Shown here piece by piece: positions 55,178 to 64,000 of a stretch of DNA of 64,000 nucleotides. Origin of the DNA: Arthrobacter sp. OY3WO11 (GTDB lineage Bacteria > Actinomycetota > Actinomycetes > Actinomycetales > Micrococcaceae); assembly GCF_001641125.1 (NCBI RefSeq), contig NZ_LWLP01000001.1, positions 1,509,045 through 1,573,044 on the forward strand. Reading direction: 5' to 3'. The notes under the pieces were generated by a model. It was not told the DNA's origin. It did not search any database and saw only the letters and a program-made list of their open reading frames with translations. The number at the start of each line of letters is the position of its first letter. Position 1 is the stretch's first letter. The position numbers were made by a program, and so were the translations under genes.

Positions 55178-56170
55178 GTGGATATGGACGCCTTTTCCGC
55201 AGCCAACGCGGACAAGTGGGCACGGCTGCACGAGCTCGCCGCCAAGGGCAGGCTCTCCGGCCGCGAGGCCGATGAGCTGCTGGCGCTGTACCAGTCCACG
55301 TCCGCCCACCTCTCGCTGATCAGGTCAGTCGCTCCCGAAAGCGGACTTTCCGCCTCGCTGTCCGCCACGTTGGCGCAGGCCCGGACGCGCTTCACTGGCG
55401 CCAGGTCCAACGTGCCGGCGGACCTGGCGCACTTTTTTGTGGTGGCCCTTCCGGCCGCGCTGTACCGGTTGACCTGGCTCACGCTGGCCTGTGGTGCGGC
55501 CTTTATCCTTATTGGCGCGGCGTACGCGCTGTGGATCGGCACGTCGCCCGAGGCGCTGCGGGCAGTGGCCACCGAGGCAGCGGCCAGGCAGTATGTCGAG
55601 GAAGACTTCATCAACTACTACTCTGAAAACCCGGCTGCCTCCTTTGCCGGTGCTGTCTGGACCAACAACGCCTGGATCAGCGCGCAGGCCGTAGCGCTGG
55701 GTATTACGGGTTTTTGGGTGCCGATGATCCTGTTCAGCAACGCCCAGGGAGTGGGCGTTGCGGCCGGGATTTTCGCCGCCGCCGGTAAAAGCGACGTCTT
55801 CTTCAGCTACATCCTGCCGCACGGCCTGATGGAACTCACCGCCGTGTTCATTGCCTGCGCGGCCGGACTGCGGATCTTCTGGGCCATGGTGTCACCGGGC
55901 CGGCGGACCAGGGGACGGGCTGTTGCCGAGGAAGGAAGATCCCTGGTCACCGTGGCCCTGGGCCTGGTCCTTGTGCTGTTTGTCTCCGGTCTGGTTGAAG
56001 GATTCGTCACCCCCAGCCCGCTGCCGGTATGGGCCAAGATCGGGATCGGAGCCGCTGTCCTGGCCGCGTACTGGTTCTACGTGCTGAGGTGGGGCAGGCC
56101 CGCCTACCTCGCGGGAGAACGCGGCGATCTGCGGCGCGAGGACGCGGGCTACACGGAAATCGCTGCCTGA
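55178..56170 (+). CDS. Stage II sporulation protein M-like membrane protein
   Basis: This 330-residue protein has a cytoplasmic N-terminus (ADKWARLHELAAKGRLSGREADELLALYQSTSAHLSLIR) and about six membrane helices with the SpoIIM/DUF95 pattern (NNAWISAQAVALGITGFWVPMILFSNAQGVGVAAGIFA, LPHGLMELTAVFIACAAGLRI). In non-sporulating actinobacteria such proteins accompany RDD proteins and MoxR/DUF58 genes. GTG 55178 is favoured over ATG 55184 by the promoter position. Function unknown. Confidence 0.9.
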   Translation: MDMDAFSAANADKWARLHELAAKGRLSGREADELLALYQSTSAHLSLIRSVAPESGLSASLSATLAQARTRFTGARSNVPADLAHFFVVALPAALYRLTWLTLACGAAFILIGAAYALWIGTSPEALRAVATEAAARQYVEEDFINYYSENPAASFAGAVWTNNAWISAQAVALGITGFWVPMILFSNAQGVGVAAGIFAAAGKSDVFFSYILPHGLMELTAVFIACAAGLRIFWAMVSPGRRTRGRAVAEEGRSLVTVALGLVLVLFVSGLVEGFVTPSPLPVWAKIGIGAAVLAAYWFYVLRWGRPAYLAGERGDLRREDAGYTEIAA

Positions 56171-56294
56171 ATCGTTGTAATTCCGCCGGGGTGGTTCCTC
56201 GTCCAGCCCAAGGCCCGGACGGTAGGCTCGACACCAGATAAGCGCGCCAGCTGAGCCCGGCCCGGCGCGGAAACACGACGGAAGTGACGCTGCT

Positions 56295-57497
56295 GTGAAA
56301 GACGAAACACCGGCCCGCGCCAAGAGCGCTGAGCCGCAGCCGGAACCCCACCTGGACACGTCCGGGGACTCCGACGAGCCCGCGTTTTCCTGGCTGACCC
56401 CCGCCGGGAAGGGCTCCGGTACGGCGGCGGGGTCCTCCGCCTCACCCGCTGCCTCTTCACCCGCTGACAGCCCGGCCGCGGCCTCTTCCACCGCTGGCGG
56501 CGGTTCCACTGTTGAGGGCGGCTCCGCAGGCCATGCCGCTGGTGCTTCCTCCGCTGCTGCCCGGAGCTCCGCCGTTGCGGGCGGCGCAGAATCCACCCCG
56601 GGCAGCCGGAACGGGTCCATCCAGCCGGAGAGCAGGGCGGACCGGAAAGCCGCTGAAGCCGCCGCCGAGGCTCCCGGGGAGGACAGTTCCCTGGTCTTCA
56701 AGGAGCCGCTTCCTACCTCCGCGCTGCAGGTCCGCCCGCCGGAGGAGGAGGTGGAACGCCGCAATGCCCAGCGGGAGAGTGCCGCCAACGCCAAGCCTGT
56801 GGCGCCCCGGGTGATGCAGGTCCTGCTCGCCGTCTTCTTCCCGCTGGTCCTGCTGATCCTGGCTGTCCGGGCGGTGACCAGCCCGCTGTTCCTGTGGGTG
56901 GAGTACAACCGGCCCGGGTTCCCCGGCGACGGGTACGGCTTCAGCACCGACGACCGGATGACTTACGGCTCCTACGCCGTGGATTACCTGAGCAACTGGT
57001 CCGGCCCGCGCTACCTCGGGGATCTGGTGCACCGCAGCGGCGACAAGCTGTTCAAGGACGGCGAGGTGAGCCACATGGCGGACGTCAAGCTGGTGATCCT
57101 GTCCACGTTCGGCGCCGGCGTCCTGCTGGTCCTGTTCAGCATCATTGCCATCCTCTATCTCCGCAAGCGAAGCACGGGCGGAGTCCGGAGGGGCCTGTTC
57201 GCAGGCTCCATCGTTACCCTGGTCATCATCCTTGGCCTGGGCACCCTGGCCGTGCTCGGCTGGCAGCAGTTCTTTACCGAGTTCCACCGCATCTTCTTCG
57301 CCGACGGGTCCTGGACCTTCAGCCTGGACGACACCCTGATCCGGTTGTTCCCCGGCCAGTTCTGGATTGACGCCGGCATGGTGATAGCGGGCCTGGTGCT
57401 GCTGGCCTCACTCGTGACCCTGGTCCTCACCTGGCCGACCCGCCGGCGGCGCGGCCTGGCCAAGGACGGCGCCGCACCCGCGGCGGTTCAGGAGTAA
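56295..57497 (+). CDS. TIGR01906 family membrane protein
   Basis: This 400-residue protein has a disordered Ala/Ser/Gly/Pro-rich N-terminal region of about 165 residues and a TIGR01906 domain with four membrane helices (VLLAVFFPLVLLILAVRAV, VKLVILSTFGAGVLLVLFSIIAILYL, IVTLVIILGLGTLAVLGW, IDAGMVIAGLVLLASLVTLVL). SNWSGPRYLGDLVHRSG and FTEFHRIFFADGSWTFSLDDTLIRLFPGQFW are the conserved outer segments. GTG 56295 is a reasonable start; a -10 TAGGCT is at 56223-56228. Function unknown. Confidence 0.85.
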   Translation: MKDETPARAKSAEPQPEPHLDTSGDSDEPAFSWLTPAGKGSGTAAGSSASPAASSPADSPAAASSTAGGGSTVEGGSAGHAAGASSAAARSSAVAGGAESTPGSRNGSIQPESRADRKAAEAAAEAPGEDSSLVFKEPLPTSALQVRPPEEEVERRNAQRESAANAKPVAPRVMQVLLAVFFPLVLLILAVRAVTSPLFLWVEYNRPGFPGDGYGFSTDDRMTYGSYAVDYLSNWSGPRYLGDLVHRSGDKLFKDGEVSHMADVKLVILSTFGAGVLLVLFSIIAILYLRKRSTGGVRRGLFAGSIVTLVIILGLGTLAVLGWQQFFTEFHRIFFADGSWTFSLDDTLIRLFPGQFWIDAGMVIAGLVLLASLVTLVLTWPTRRRRGLAKDGAAPAAVQE

Positions 57498-57533
57498 GCC
57501 CCGGGACGTGGCAGGCAGCCGGGGGACTGCGAC

Positions 57534-59363
57534 CTAGGCGTAGAGTTTTGCGATCTCATCGGCGTAGTCGCGCACGACGGCGGCCCGCTTCAGTTTGAGG
57601 GACGGAGTCAGGTGCCCTGACTCCACAGTGAACTGGACGTCGAGGATCGAGAAGCTGCGGATGGACTCCGCCTTGGACACGAGCAGGTTGGCGTGGTCCA
57701 CCGCCCCCTGGACTGCCGCGAGGACGTCCGGATCGTTGACCGCGTCAGCCGCTGCCAGGGCGGGCAGGCCCCGTTCGGAGCGCCAGTTGTCAACACCCTC
57801 CGGGTCCAGGGTCACCAGTGCCGAGACGAAGGGTTTACCGTCGCCCACCACCACCGCATGGCCTACCAGCTGGTGGGCGCGGATCTTCTCTTCGAGCGGG
57901 CCCGGAGCCACGTTCTTGCCGGCTGCGGTGACCAGCAAGTCCTTCTTGCGGCCGGTGACGGTGAGGAACCCCTGCGCATCAAGTTCCCCGAGGTCGCCGG
58001 TGCGGAAAAACCCGTCAACGAAGGCCTCAGCGTTCGCGGCCCGGTTGTTGTGGTACCCCTTGAAGACACCGATCCCTTTGACCAGGATCTCGCCGTCGCC
58101 TGCCACCCGGATGGTGGTGCCCGGGACCGGGATGCCCACTGAGCCCACACGCGTCCGGGCCGGGGTGTTGGCCGTGCACGGTGCTGTGGTTTCGGTCAGT
58201 CCGTAGCCCTCCAGCACGGGTATCCCGGCGCCGCGGAAAAAGTGCGCGTCATCGAGGGACAGGGGACTGGCGCCGGATACGGTGTACCCCACCTGCCCGC
58301 CCAGGGCCTGCCGAAGCCGGGGATACAGCAGCCGGTCGAAGAGTGCGTGCCGGACACGGCAGATCAGCCCCGGCCCGTCGCCTTGGCCGCGGTTGCGCCG
58401 GTCCTCCTCCCGCGAAAACTCCATGGCGGCCTCTGATGCAGCCTTGAAAAGCCGGGCCTTGCCGGCCAGGGCTGCCTTGTGGGCGGCGGTGGCCCGGACT
58501 TTCTCGAAGATCCGCGGCACCACCAGCAGGAACGTGGGCCGGAACGAGCCCAGGTCCTCCAGCAGCTGCGCCGCTCCCGGCGTGTGTCCCAGGGTGGCAC
58601 CGGCGGTGAGGCAGACCACCTGCACGGCGCGGGCCAGGACGTGTGCCAGCGGAAGGAACATCAGGGTGCGCGCCTGGTCCTGCAGGAGCAGCTCCGGAAG
58701 GAACGCCACGATGTTCTTGGCCACCAGGGCGAAGTTCCCGTGGGTAATCTCGCAGCCCTTGGGATTGCCTGTGGTGCCTGAGGTGTAAACGAGGGAGGCA
58801 ACATCATCCAGCCCGGCCTGGCTGCGGTGCCGTTCAAGCTCCGCGTCCGTGACCCCAGTGCCGGCAGCGGCGAGGCTGGCAAGGTCCGGCGCGTCGCCGT
58901 CGTAATCCATCCTCACCACGTTGACGAGCCGGTCACGAAGGATGTCGGAGCCTGCCAGGACCCCCGTGACCAGGGCGACAAGGCCGCGGTCCCCGGCAAA
59001 GACACGGCGCACGCCCGCGTCCTGGATGATCCACTCCACCTGCCGCGCGGAGGATGTTTCGTAGATGGGAACCGTCACCCCGCCGGCGAACCAGATGGCG
59101 AAATCCACCAGGGTCCACTCATAGGAGGTGGGGGACATGACCGCAACTTTGTCGCCGGGCTCGATGCCGCCGGCAATCAGGCCCTTGGCCAAGGCGCTGA
59201 CGTCCTGCAGGAACTTGGCGGCCGTGACGTCCACCCAGCCGTTCGGGCCCTTCCGCCGGTACAGGGCATGGGCAGGGTTGGCGGCATGCTGCTCCAGCAG
59301 CAGGTCGGTCACGTTGCTGGCGGCGTCAAGCTCAACCAGCAGTTCGGTGCTCGCTTCTCTCAC
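57534..59363 (-). CDS. Long-chain fatty-acid-CoA ligase (AMP-binding)
   Basis: This 609-residue adenylate-forming enzyme activates long-chain fatty acids. The P-loop is SLVYTSGTTGNPKGCEITHGN, with GYGLTETTAPCTANTP, FRTGDLGELDAQGFLTVTGRKKDLLVTAAGKNVAP and the final lysine in LTPSLKLKRAAV. It has the FACL/FadD15 type length. I chose GTG 59363 (VREASTEL), with GGAGA eight bases upstream; the frame is open further but overlaps the next gene antisense to nothing real. Adjacent to PMT, possibly by chance. Confidence 0.92.
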   Translation of the reverse strand: MREASTELLVELDAASNVTDLLLEQHAANPAHALYRRKGPNGWVDVTAAKFLQDVSALAKGLIAGGIEPGDKVAVMSPTSYEWTLVDFAIWFAGGVTVPIYETSSARQVEWIIQDAGVRRVFAGDRGLVALVTGVLAGSDILRDRLVNVVRMDYDGDAPDLASLAAAGTGVTDAELERHRSQAGLDDVASLVYTSGTTGNPKGCEITHGNFALVAKNIVAFLPELLLQDQARTLMFLPLAHVLARAVQVVCLTAGATLGHTPGAAQLLEDLGSFRPTFLLVVPRIFEKVRATAAHKAALAGKARLFKAASEAAMEFSREEDRRNRGQGDGPGLICRVRHALFDRLLYPRLRQALGGQVGYTVSGASPLSLDDAHFFRGAGIPVLEGYGLTETTAPCTANTPARTRVGSVGIPVPGTTIRVAGDGEILVKGIGVFKGYHNNRAANAEAFVDGFFRTGDLGELDAQGFLTVTGRKKDLLVTAAGKNVAPGPLEEKIRAHQLVGHAVVVGDGKPFVSALVTLDPEGVDNWRSERGLPALAAADAVNDPDVLAAVQGAVDHANLLVSKAESIRSFSILDVQFTVESGHLTPSLKLKRAAVVRDYADEIAKLYA

Positions 59364-59428
59364 AGCAGGTCTCCGTTCCGCTGCCACGCCGCGGCAGCGG
59401 CTCAGTTGGGGTCTGATGCCATCCTGCC

Positions 59429-61147
59429 CTAGATCCAGGACGGCATCCACATCCGGACTTTCCAGCCATCGTAGGGAATGGTTTCGGCGGCCCAGACCGG
59501 ATAAAAGAATGCCGACAGCAGGATCGCCGCAGCGATGAACAGGACCACCAGGTACAGCCCTGACCGGCGGCGCCAGGGCGGGTCGGAGGCCCTGCCCAGG
59601 ACGAGGCCCAGGCAGTACACGAGCGCCAGGATCAGGAAGGGCTCGAAGGACACCGCGTAGAAGTAGAACATTGTCCGTTCGGGGTACAGGAACCACGGCA
59701 GGTAGCCTGCGCCCACACCGGCCAGTATGGCGCCGGCACGCCAGTCCCGCCGCCCGGCCCACCAGAACAACAGGACCACCAGGGAAATGACGGCGCCCCA
59801 CCAGATCAGCGGATTTCCCACGGACAGGATGGCCGAGGTGCATTTTTCCACCGCGCAGCCCGGGCTGCCCTGCGGCGGCGATTCGTAAAAGAACGACGTC
59901 GGCCTGCCAAGTACCAGCCAGTTCCAGGCGCTTGCCTCGTACGGGTGATCCGATCCAAGGCCCTGGTGGAAGGTGTAGGCCTCCCGGTGATAGTGGGCCA
60001 GCGAGCGGACAGCGTCCGGCAGCCAGCCCCACTCGGCAGAGGGGTTGCTTTCCGCCCACCGGCGGAAGTACGCATTCCCGGACCGGAACCAGCCTGTCCA
60101 CGATGCCGCGTACACCAGCCCGGCCACGGGCACCATGCTGATGAAGGCCGGAATTCCGTCCTTGATGATGCCGCCACTGATCCAGCCGCGGATGCCGGCA
60201 ACCCGCCGGGCGTTGAGGTCCCACAAGACCGTGAGGAGTCCGAACCCGGCAAGGAAGAACAGGCCAGACCATTTGGTCCCGACGGCGAGCCCCAGGCAGA
60301 GCCCCGCCGCCACGCGCCACCAGCGGATCCCCAGCCACGGACCTGACAGCAGCTGGCCCGCCGTCGGACGCCCTCCGTTGTTTGCGGCGGCCCGCGCCAG
60401 CCGGAGGGCCAACCGCCGCCGGCCACTGTCCCGGTCCAGCAGCAGGGACCCGAACGCGGCCAGGACCCAGAACATGAGAAAGATATCCAGCAGCGACGTC
60501 CGGGACATCACCAGGTGATGGCCGTCCACCGCAAGGAGGAGCCCGGCGGCCCCCGCCAGGGGAAGCGACCGGAAGAGCTTCAGGGCAATTAGGGACAGGA
60601 GCAGGATGGACAGTGTGCCGGTCAGTGCTGCCGCGAAGCGCCAGCCGAGAGGGTTGTCCGGGCCGAAGATCGCCATGCCGGCGGCGATCATCCACTTGCC
60701 CACGGGCGGATGGACCACGTACTCGGGGGAGTCCAGCAGCACCCCCGGGTTTCCGGCGTTGAACGCGTCATTGGCTTTGTCCGGCCAGCCGCGCTCGTAG
60801 CCGCTGACCAGGTAGGAGTACGCGTCCTTGACGTAGTACGTTTCGTCGAAGACCAGTTTGGGCGGGGCCTCAAGCCGGACAAACCTGAGGATCCCGCCGG
60901 TAAGGGCGGTCAGGACGGGGACCAGCAGGAACCACAGCCTCAGCGACGGCGGGTAGTCGCGCCATCCGCGGGCGCTGCCCAGGAGCCGTGCCAGCAGGGA
61001 TTCGACCGTGAAGGCATCGGCGGGGCGGCTGACCCAGGGCCGGGTGGGGGAACTGCCGGAACCGCCTGCTGTCCTCCCGGTTTCATCGCAGGCCGCCGCG
61101 GGGGCGGCCTGTCCGGTCCCGCCCGGCCGCGTCGAGGTCTGCGTCAC
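59429..61147 (-). CDS. pmt: Protein O-mannosyltransferase (GT39 family)
   Basis: This 572-residue enzyme moves mannose from polyprenyl phosphate mannose to Ser/Thr of secreted proteins. The DE motif is D101-E102 in KLVFDETYYVKDAYSYL; HPPVGKWMIAAGMAIFG and about 11 membrane helices follow, and the GT39 C-terminal segment includes FLYPERTMFYFYAVSFEPF. GTG 61147 has a -10 TAGCAT six bases upstream. Its divergent partner is rsmI, as in mycobacteria (Rv1002c/Rv1003, recalled). Likely targets include the Ser/Thr/Pro-rich secreted proteins in this window. Confidence 0.92.
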   Translation of the reverse strand: MTQTSTRPGGTGQAAPAAACDETGRTAGGSGSSPTRPWVSRPADAFTVESLLARLLGSARGWRDYPPSLRLWFLLVPVLTALTGGILRFVRLEAPPKLVFDETYYVKDAYSYLVSGYERGWPDKANDAFNAGNPGVLLDSPEYVVHPPVGKWMIAAGMAIFGPDNPLGWRFAAALTGTLSILLLSLIALKLFRSLPLAGAAGLLLAVDGHHLVMSRTSLLDIFLMFWVLAAFGSLLLDRDSGRRRLALRLARAAANNGGRPTAGQLLSGPWLGIRWWRVAAGLCLGLAVGTKWSGLFFLAGFGLLTVLWDLNARRVAGIRGWISGGIIKDGIPAFISMVPVAGLVYAASWTGWFRSGNAYFRRWAESNPSAEWGWLPDAVRSLAHYHREAYTFHQGLGSDHPYEASAWNWLVLGRPTSFFYESPPQGSPGCAVEKCTSAILSVGNPLIWWGAVISLVVLLFWWAGRRDWRAGAILAGVGAGYLPWFLYPERTMFYFYAVSFEPFLILALVYCLGLVLGRASDPPWRRRSGLYLVVLFIAAAILLSAFFYPVWAAETIPYDGWKVRMWMPSWI

Positions 61148-61153
61148 CAGCCC

Positions 61154-61159
61154 ATGCTA
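61154..61159 (-). promoter_or_regulatory. -10 element, leaderless start at 61147
   Basis: TAGCAT (minus strand) is followed by GGGCTG and the GTG of the PMT gene. Confidence 0.55.
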
Positions 61160-61189
61160 CCGTTTGCGGCCGGCGGTCCCCGGCAGCAG

Positions 61190-61195
61190 TAGGCT
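61190..61195 (+). promoter_or_regulatory. -10 element, leaderless start at 61202
   Basis: TAGGCT is followed by GGTGGC and GTG of rsmI, 31 bases from the opposing PMT -10. Confidence 0.6.
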
Positions 61196-61201
61196 GGTGG
61201 C

Positions 61202-62077
61202 GTGGACCCTAACCCCAGCATCCTTCCTGATTCCGGCCCGGCACCTGCAGGGCGCATCGTGCTTGCCGCCACCCCGATCGGGAACACCGGTGACGCTTCC
61301 GCGCGGCTGGTGGAACTGCTGGGGACTGCGGACATCGTGGCAGCCGAGGACACCCGCCGCCTGCACCGGCTGGTCCAGAGCCTGGGCGTCACTGTGGCCG
61401 GGCGGGTTATCAGCTACCACGAGCACAACGAGGCCACCAAGACGGCCGAGCTCCTGGCCCAGGTGCAGGCAGGAAGCACCCTGGTCATGGTTACCGACGC
61501 CGGAATGCCCTCAGTCTCGGACCCGGGTTTCCGCCTTGTAGAAGGGGCGGTCGCGGCAGGCCTCACCGTGACGGCGATCCCGGGGCCGTCAGCGGTACTC
61601 ACCGCCCTGGCCTTATCCGGCCTGCCCACGGACCGCTTCTGCTTTGAAGGGTTCCTTCCGAGGAAGGCCGGCGAGAGGGCGTCGCGCCTGGCCGAGCTTG
61701 CGGGGGAGCGCAGGACCATGGTGTTCTTCGAGGCACCGCACCGGCTGGAGGTGATGCTCCGGGCGCTGCGCGAACGGTTCGGACCGGACCGTCCCGTGGC
61801 TGTCTGCCGCGAACTGACCAAAACATATGAAGAGGTCATCCGCGGCACCCTCAGTGAACTTCTGGTATGGGCGGAAAGCACGGAGATCAGGGGCGAGATC
61901 GCTGTTGTCCTCGGCGGGGCCCCGGAAAAGGCGGCCGGGACGCCGGAGGACCATGTGGCCGCCGTGAACGAACTCGTGGCCCAGGGCATCCGGCTCAAGG
62001 AAGCGGTGGCAGCGGTGGCCGAGGACGTCCGCGTGAGCAAGCGGGAACTGTACTCCGCCGTCCTGGCGGCCCGCTGA
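61202..62077 (+). CDS. rsmI: 16S rRNA (cytidine-1402-2'-O)-methyltransferase
   Basis: This 291-residue SAM-dependent enzyme methylates C1402 of 16S rRNA in the decoding site. It has IVLAATPIGNTGDASARLVELL, AEDTRRLHRL, YHEHNEATKTAELLAQV, VTDAGMPSVSDPGFRLVEGA and GPSAVLTALALSGLPTDRFCFEGFLPRK, all typical of RsmI. GTG 61202 fits a leaderless promoter and leaves a short disordered N-terminus. It is divergent from pmt. Confidence 0.95.
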   Translation: MDPNPSILPDSGPAPAGRIVLAATPIGNTGDASARLVELLGTADIVAAEDTRRLHRLVQSLGVTVAGRVISYHEHNEATKTAELLAQVQAGSTLVMVTDAGMPSVSDPGFRLVEGAVAAGLTVTAIPGPSAVLTALALSGLPTDRFCFEGFLPRKAGERASRLAELAGERRTMVFFEAPHRLEVMLRALRERFGPDRPVAVCRELTKTYEEVIRGTLSELLVWAESTEIRGEIAVVLGGAPEKAAGTPEDHVAAVNELVAQGIRLKEAVAAVAEDVRVSKRELYSAVLAAR

Positions 62078-62263
62078 CGGTCCCGCACACGATGCCTGGG
62101 CGGGCTGTGCAGCTGCACAGCAACGCCGTGATGCGGCAGTGCGCAACGGCGTAGACCAGCCGGAAGCCGCCGCAGTAGTCTGGCAGTAATTCAGCCTGTA
62201 TGGGCCCGGTCACTCCGGCCGCCGCCAAAGGGCTGCACCAACCCTACTGACGAGGGAGTCATC

Positions 62264-63763
62264 GTGACTGTCACTGCACAGCCGGCCGTTTCCGCAGACC
62301 GCGAAAGCGCCCTTCTGGCCTCTGTCCCCACTGGCCTGCTCATCAATGGTGAATGGCGGGACGCCATCTCCGGGAAGACCTTCGACGTCGAGGATCCTGC
62401 CACCGGGAAGGTGCTGTTGAGCCTTGCCGACGCCGGTGCCGAGGACGGTAAGGCAGCCCTGGACGCTGCCGCCGCAGCGCAGGAGTCCTGGGCAAAGGTC
62501 CCGCCGCGCGAACGGGGCGAGATCCTCCGCCGCGCGTTCGAGCTCGTGACCGAGCGGGCCGAGGACTTCGCGCTGCTGATGACCATGGAAATGGGCAAGC
62601 CGCTGGCCGAAGCCCGGGGTGAGGTCACCTATGGTGCCGAGTTCCTGCGCTGGTTCTCCGAGGAAGCCGTCCGCGCGTTCGGCCGCTACTCGGTGTCCCC
62701 GGACGGCAAGTCCCGCCTGCTGGTGACCAAGAAGCCGGTGGGCCCGTGCCTGCTGATCACGCCGTGGAACTTCCCGCTGGCCATGGCCACCCGCAAGATC
62801 GCCCCGGCCGTTGCCGCAGGCTGCACCATGGTCCTGAAGTCCGCGAACCTTACCCCGCTGACCTCCCAGCTGTTCGCCGCCGTCATGATGGAAGCCGGCC
62901 TGCCCGCCGGTGTCCTGAACGTCATCCCCACCTCCACCGCGGGCGCCACCACCGGCCCGCTGATCAAGGACTCCCGGCTCCGGAAGCTCTCCTTCACCGG
63001 CTCAACCGAGGTGGGCCGCCGCCTGCTCTCGGACGCGTCCGAAACTGTCCTGCGCACCTCCATGGAACTCGGCGGGAACGCCCCGTTCCTGGTCTTCGAG
63101 GACGCCGACCTTGACGCTGCCGTCGCCGGTGCGATGCTCGCCAAGCTCCGCAACATGGGCGAGGCCTGCACGGCAGCGAACCGCTTCATCGTGCACGAAT
63201 CCGTCGCGTCCGAGTTCGCGGAGAAGTTCGCCGCGAAAATGAAGGACATGACCACCGCCCGCGGCACCGAGCCGGAGTCCAAGGTGGGCCCGCTGATCGA
63301 CGCGAAGAGCCGGGACAAGGTCCACGAACTGGTCTCCGACGCCGTTGCCTCCGGCGCCACGGCGGTCCTGGGCGGCGGGCCGGTGGAAGGTCCGGGCTAC
63401 TTCTACCAGCCCACCATCCTCTCCGGCGTCACCGAAGGCACCCGGATCCTGTCCGAGGAAATCTTCGGACCGGTCGCGCCCATCATCACCTTCAGTTCCG
63501 AGGATGACGCGGTGCGCCTGGCCAACAACACCGAATACGGACTCGTAGCCTACGTCTTCACCAAGGACCTGAACCGCGGCATCCGGATGGGCGAACGCCT
63601 CGAAACCGGCATGCTCGGCCTGAACGCCGGGGTCATCTCGAACGCCGCAGCACCCTTCGGCGGCGTGAAGCAGTCCGGCCTGGGACGCGAAGGCGGCCTC
63701 GAAGGCATCGAGGAATACCTCTACACCCAGTACATCGGCATCGCAGACCCCTACGCCGGATAA
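62264..63763 (+). CDS. gabD: Succinate-semialdehyde dehydrogenase (NAD(P)+)
   Basis: This 499-residue aldehyde dehydrogenase has catalytic C302 (GEACTAANRF) and E268 (MELGGNAP), the cofactor segment ITPWNFPLAMATRKIAPAVAAG and GSTEVGRRL. The family call (GabD class) rests on the overall match, including LGREGGLEGIEEYLYTQYIGI at the end; a related semialdehyde substrate is possible. GAGGGAG (62252-62258) precedes GTG 62264 by five bases. It stands alone; no GABA transaminase is nearby. Confidence 0.88.
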   Translation: MTVTAQPAVSADRESALLASVPTGLLINGEWRDAISGKTFDVEDPATGKVLLSLADAGAEDGKAALDAAAAAQESWAKVPPRERGEILRRAFELVTERAEDFALLMTMEMGKPLAEARGEVTYGAEFLRWFSEEAVRAFGRYSVSPDGKSRLLVTKKPVGPCLLITPWNFPLAMATRKIAPAVAAGCTMVLKSANLTPLTSQLFAAVMMEAGLPAGVLNVIPTSTAGATTGPLIKDSRLRKLSFTGSTEVGRRLLSDASETVLRTSMELGGNAPFLVFEDADLDAAVAGAMLAKLRNMGEACTAANRFIVHESVASEFAEKFAAKMKDMTTARGTEPESKVGPLIDAKSRDKVHELVSDAVASGATAVLGGGPVEGPGYFYQPTILSGVTEGTRILSEEIFGPVAPIITFSSEDDAVRLANNTEYGLVAYVFTKDLNRGIRMGERLETGMLGLNAGVISNAAAPFGGVKQSGLGREGGLEGIEEYLYTQYIGIADPYAG

Positions 63764-63788
63764 CGCCTGGATCAGCCAAAGCGGCCGG

Positions 63789-64000
63789 TCAGCCGCCGCT
63801 TTGCCGGCGGACGCCGTTGCGCACTCCCTGCCTGGAAGGACCAGGACGGGAGTGTGCGGCGGCTTTTGCCGTCCTGCGCAGGAAGCGCCCCGCGCCCACG
63901 AACGGTGCAGCAAGCAGCCGGCCCAGCCGCCCCATGACGGACGGCGGGATCCATGCCGCCTGGAGCCGCCGAGCCAGCCCCGCGTTGGCCTGCAGGGACG
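63789..64000 (-). CDS. C-terminal end of an unidentified gene
   Basis: A minus-strand frame runs from the window edge to TGA at 63789-63791, giving 70 residues: SLQANAGLARRLQAAWIPPS near its start, then GRLGRLLAAPFVGAGRFLRRTAKAAA and a basic tail. It lies in the frame with the better third-position GC and faces gabD convergently. No family can be named from this fragment. An overlapping frame starting at 63954 looks like a shadow. Confidence 0.5.
   Translation of the reverse strand, partial: SLQANAGLARRLQAAWIPPSVMGRLGRLLAAPFVGAGRFLRRTAKAAAHSRPGPSRQGVRNGVRRQSGG

Noticed and set aside
59364..60695. N-terminal extension of the acyl-CoA ligase frame across the PMT gene
   Set aside because: It runs through PMT in another frame on the same strand; the GTG at 59363 with GGAGA gives the family length.

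Overview
The window looks like a stretch of core chromosome from a high-GC actinobacterium of the order Micrococcales, most likely Arthrobacter, Pseudarthrobacter or a close relative. The evidence is the high GC content with strong third-position GC bias, frequent GTG and TTG starts, a mycothiol-conjugate amidase (Mca), a WhiB regulator, actinobacterial families (DUF501, DUF4307, DUF4245, DUF3499, DUF5719, TIGR03089, TIGR01906), and gene neighbourhoods that I recall from mycobacteria (manA, WhiB2, DUF3499, zincin-like protein, adenosylhomocysteinase; LCP, TIGR03089, PurE, PurK, GtrA; PMT divergent from RsmI). Species assignment is inference. The closest-relative call was not checked by any search.

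Layout. 1-3.3 kb: end of an FtsB/DivIC gene, DUF501, exopolyphosphatase Ppx/GppA and a secreted, anchored subtilase. 3.3-6.1 kb: type II NADH dehydrogenase under a palindromic Rex- or CRP-like operator, an ACT-GNAT fusion and a tRNA-Leu(UAA) with a short variable arm. 6.2-11.9 kb: a branched-chain amino acid ABC system, livK facing the livHMGF operon, with an unusual extracytoplasmic domain on LivH. 12.1-16.6 kb: a Bax-inhibitor-like membrane protein and a galactose set (galTK divergent from galM). 16.6-25.9 kb: AI-2E-type transporter, threonine ammonia-lyase, rhomboid protease, GreA, DUF4307, Mca, hemolysin III, isoprenyl transferase and a PIN-PhoH ATPase. 25.88-26.96 kb: one IS481-family insertion sequence sitting just after phoH. 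27-36.6 kb: GNAT, an unknown protein, a prepilin peptidase, Nudix, a TetR-MFS efflux pair, fumarase, carbonic anhydrase, DUF4245 and GlpX. 36.6-53 kb: cell envelope and purine genes (FemX-like, ManA, LCP, PurE, PurK, GtrA, TIGR03089), then WhiB with a very large membrane glycosyltransferase and a DUF5719 protein, the zincin-like protein, DUF3499, Trm112 and AhcY. 53-64 kb: L,D-transpeptidase, RDD and SpoIIM proteins, TIGR01906, acyl-CoA synthetase, protein O-mannosyltransferase, RsmI, succinate-semialdehyde dehydrogenase and one cut-off gene.

How the parts work together. Much of the content serves the envelope: O-mannosylation (PMT, ManA), undecaprenyl or polyprenyl phosphate (isoprenyl transferase), wall polymer attachment (LCP), cross-linking (L,D-transpeptidase, FemX-like) and a WhiB-linked glycosyltransferase. 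The rest is central and redox metabolism (Ndh, FumC, GlpX, AhcY, galactose genes, GabD).

The strongest general signal is regulatory. At fourteen start codons a TANNNT hexamer ends exactly six bases before the start, the layout expected of leaderless mRNAs, and it settles several starts. I found no CRISPR array, no prophage, no toxin-antitoxin pair and no recognisable defence system. The most system-like candidate is the coupled WhiB / 1125-residue membrane glycosyltransferase / DUF5719 locus at 44.3-50.0 kb.
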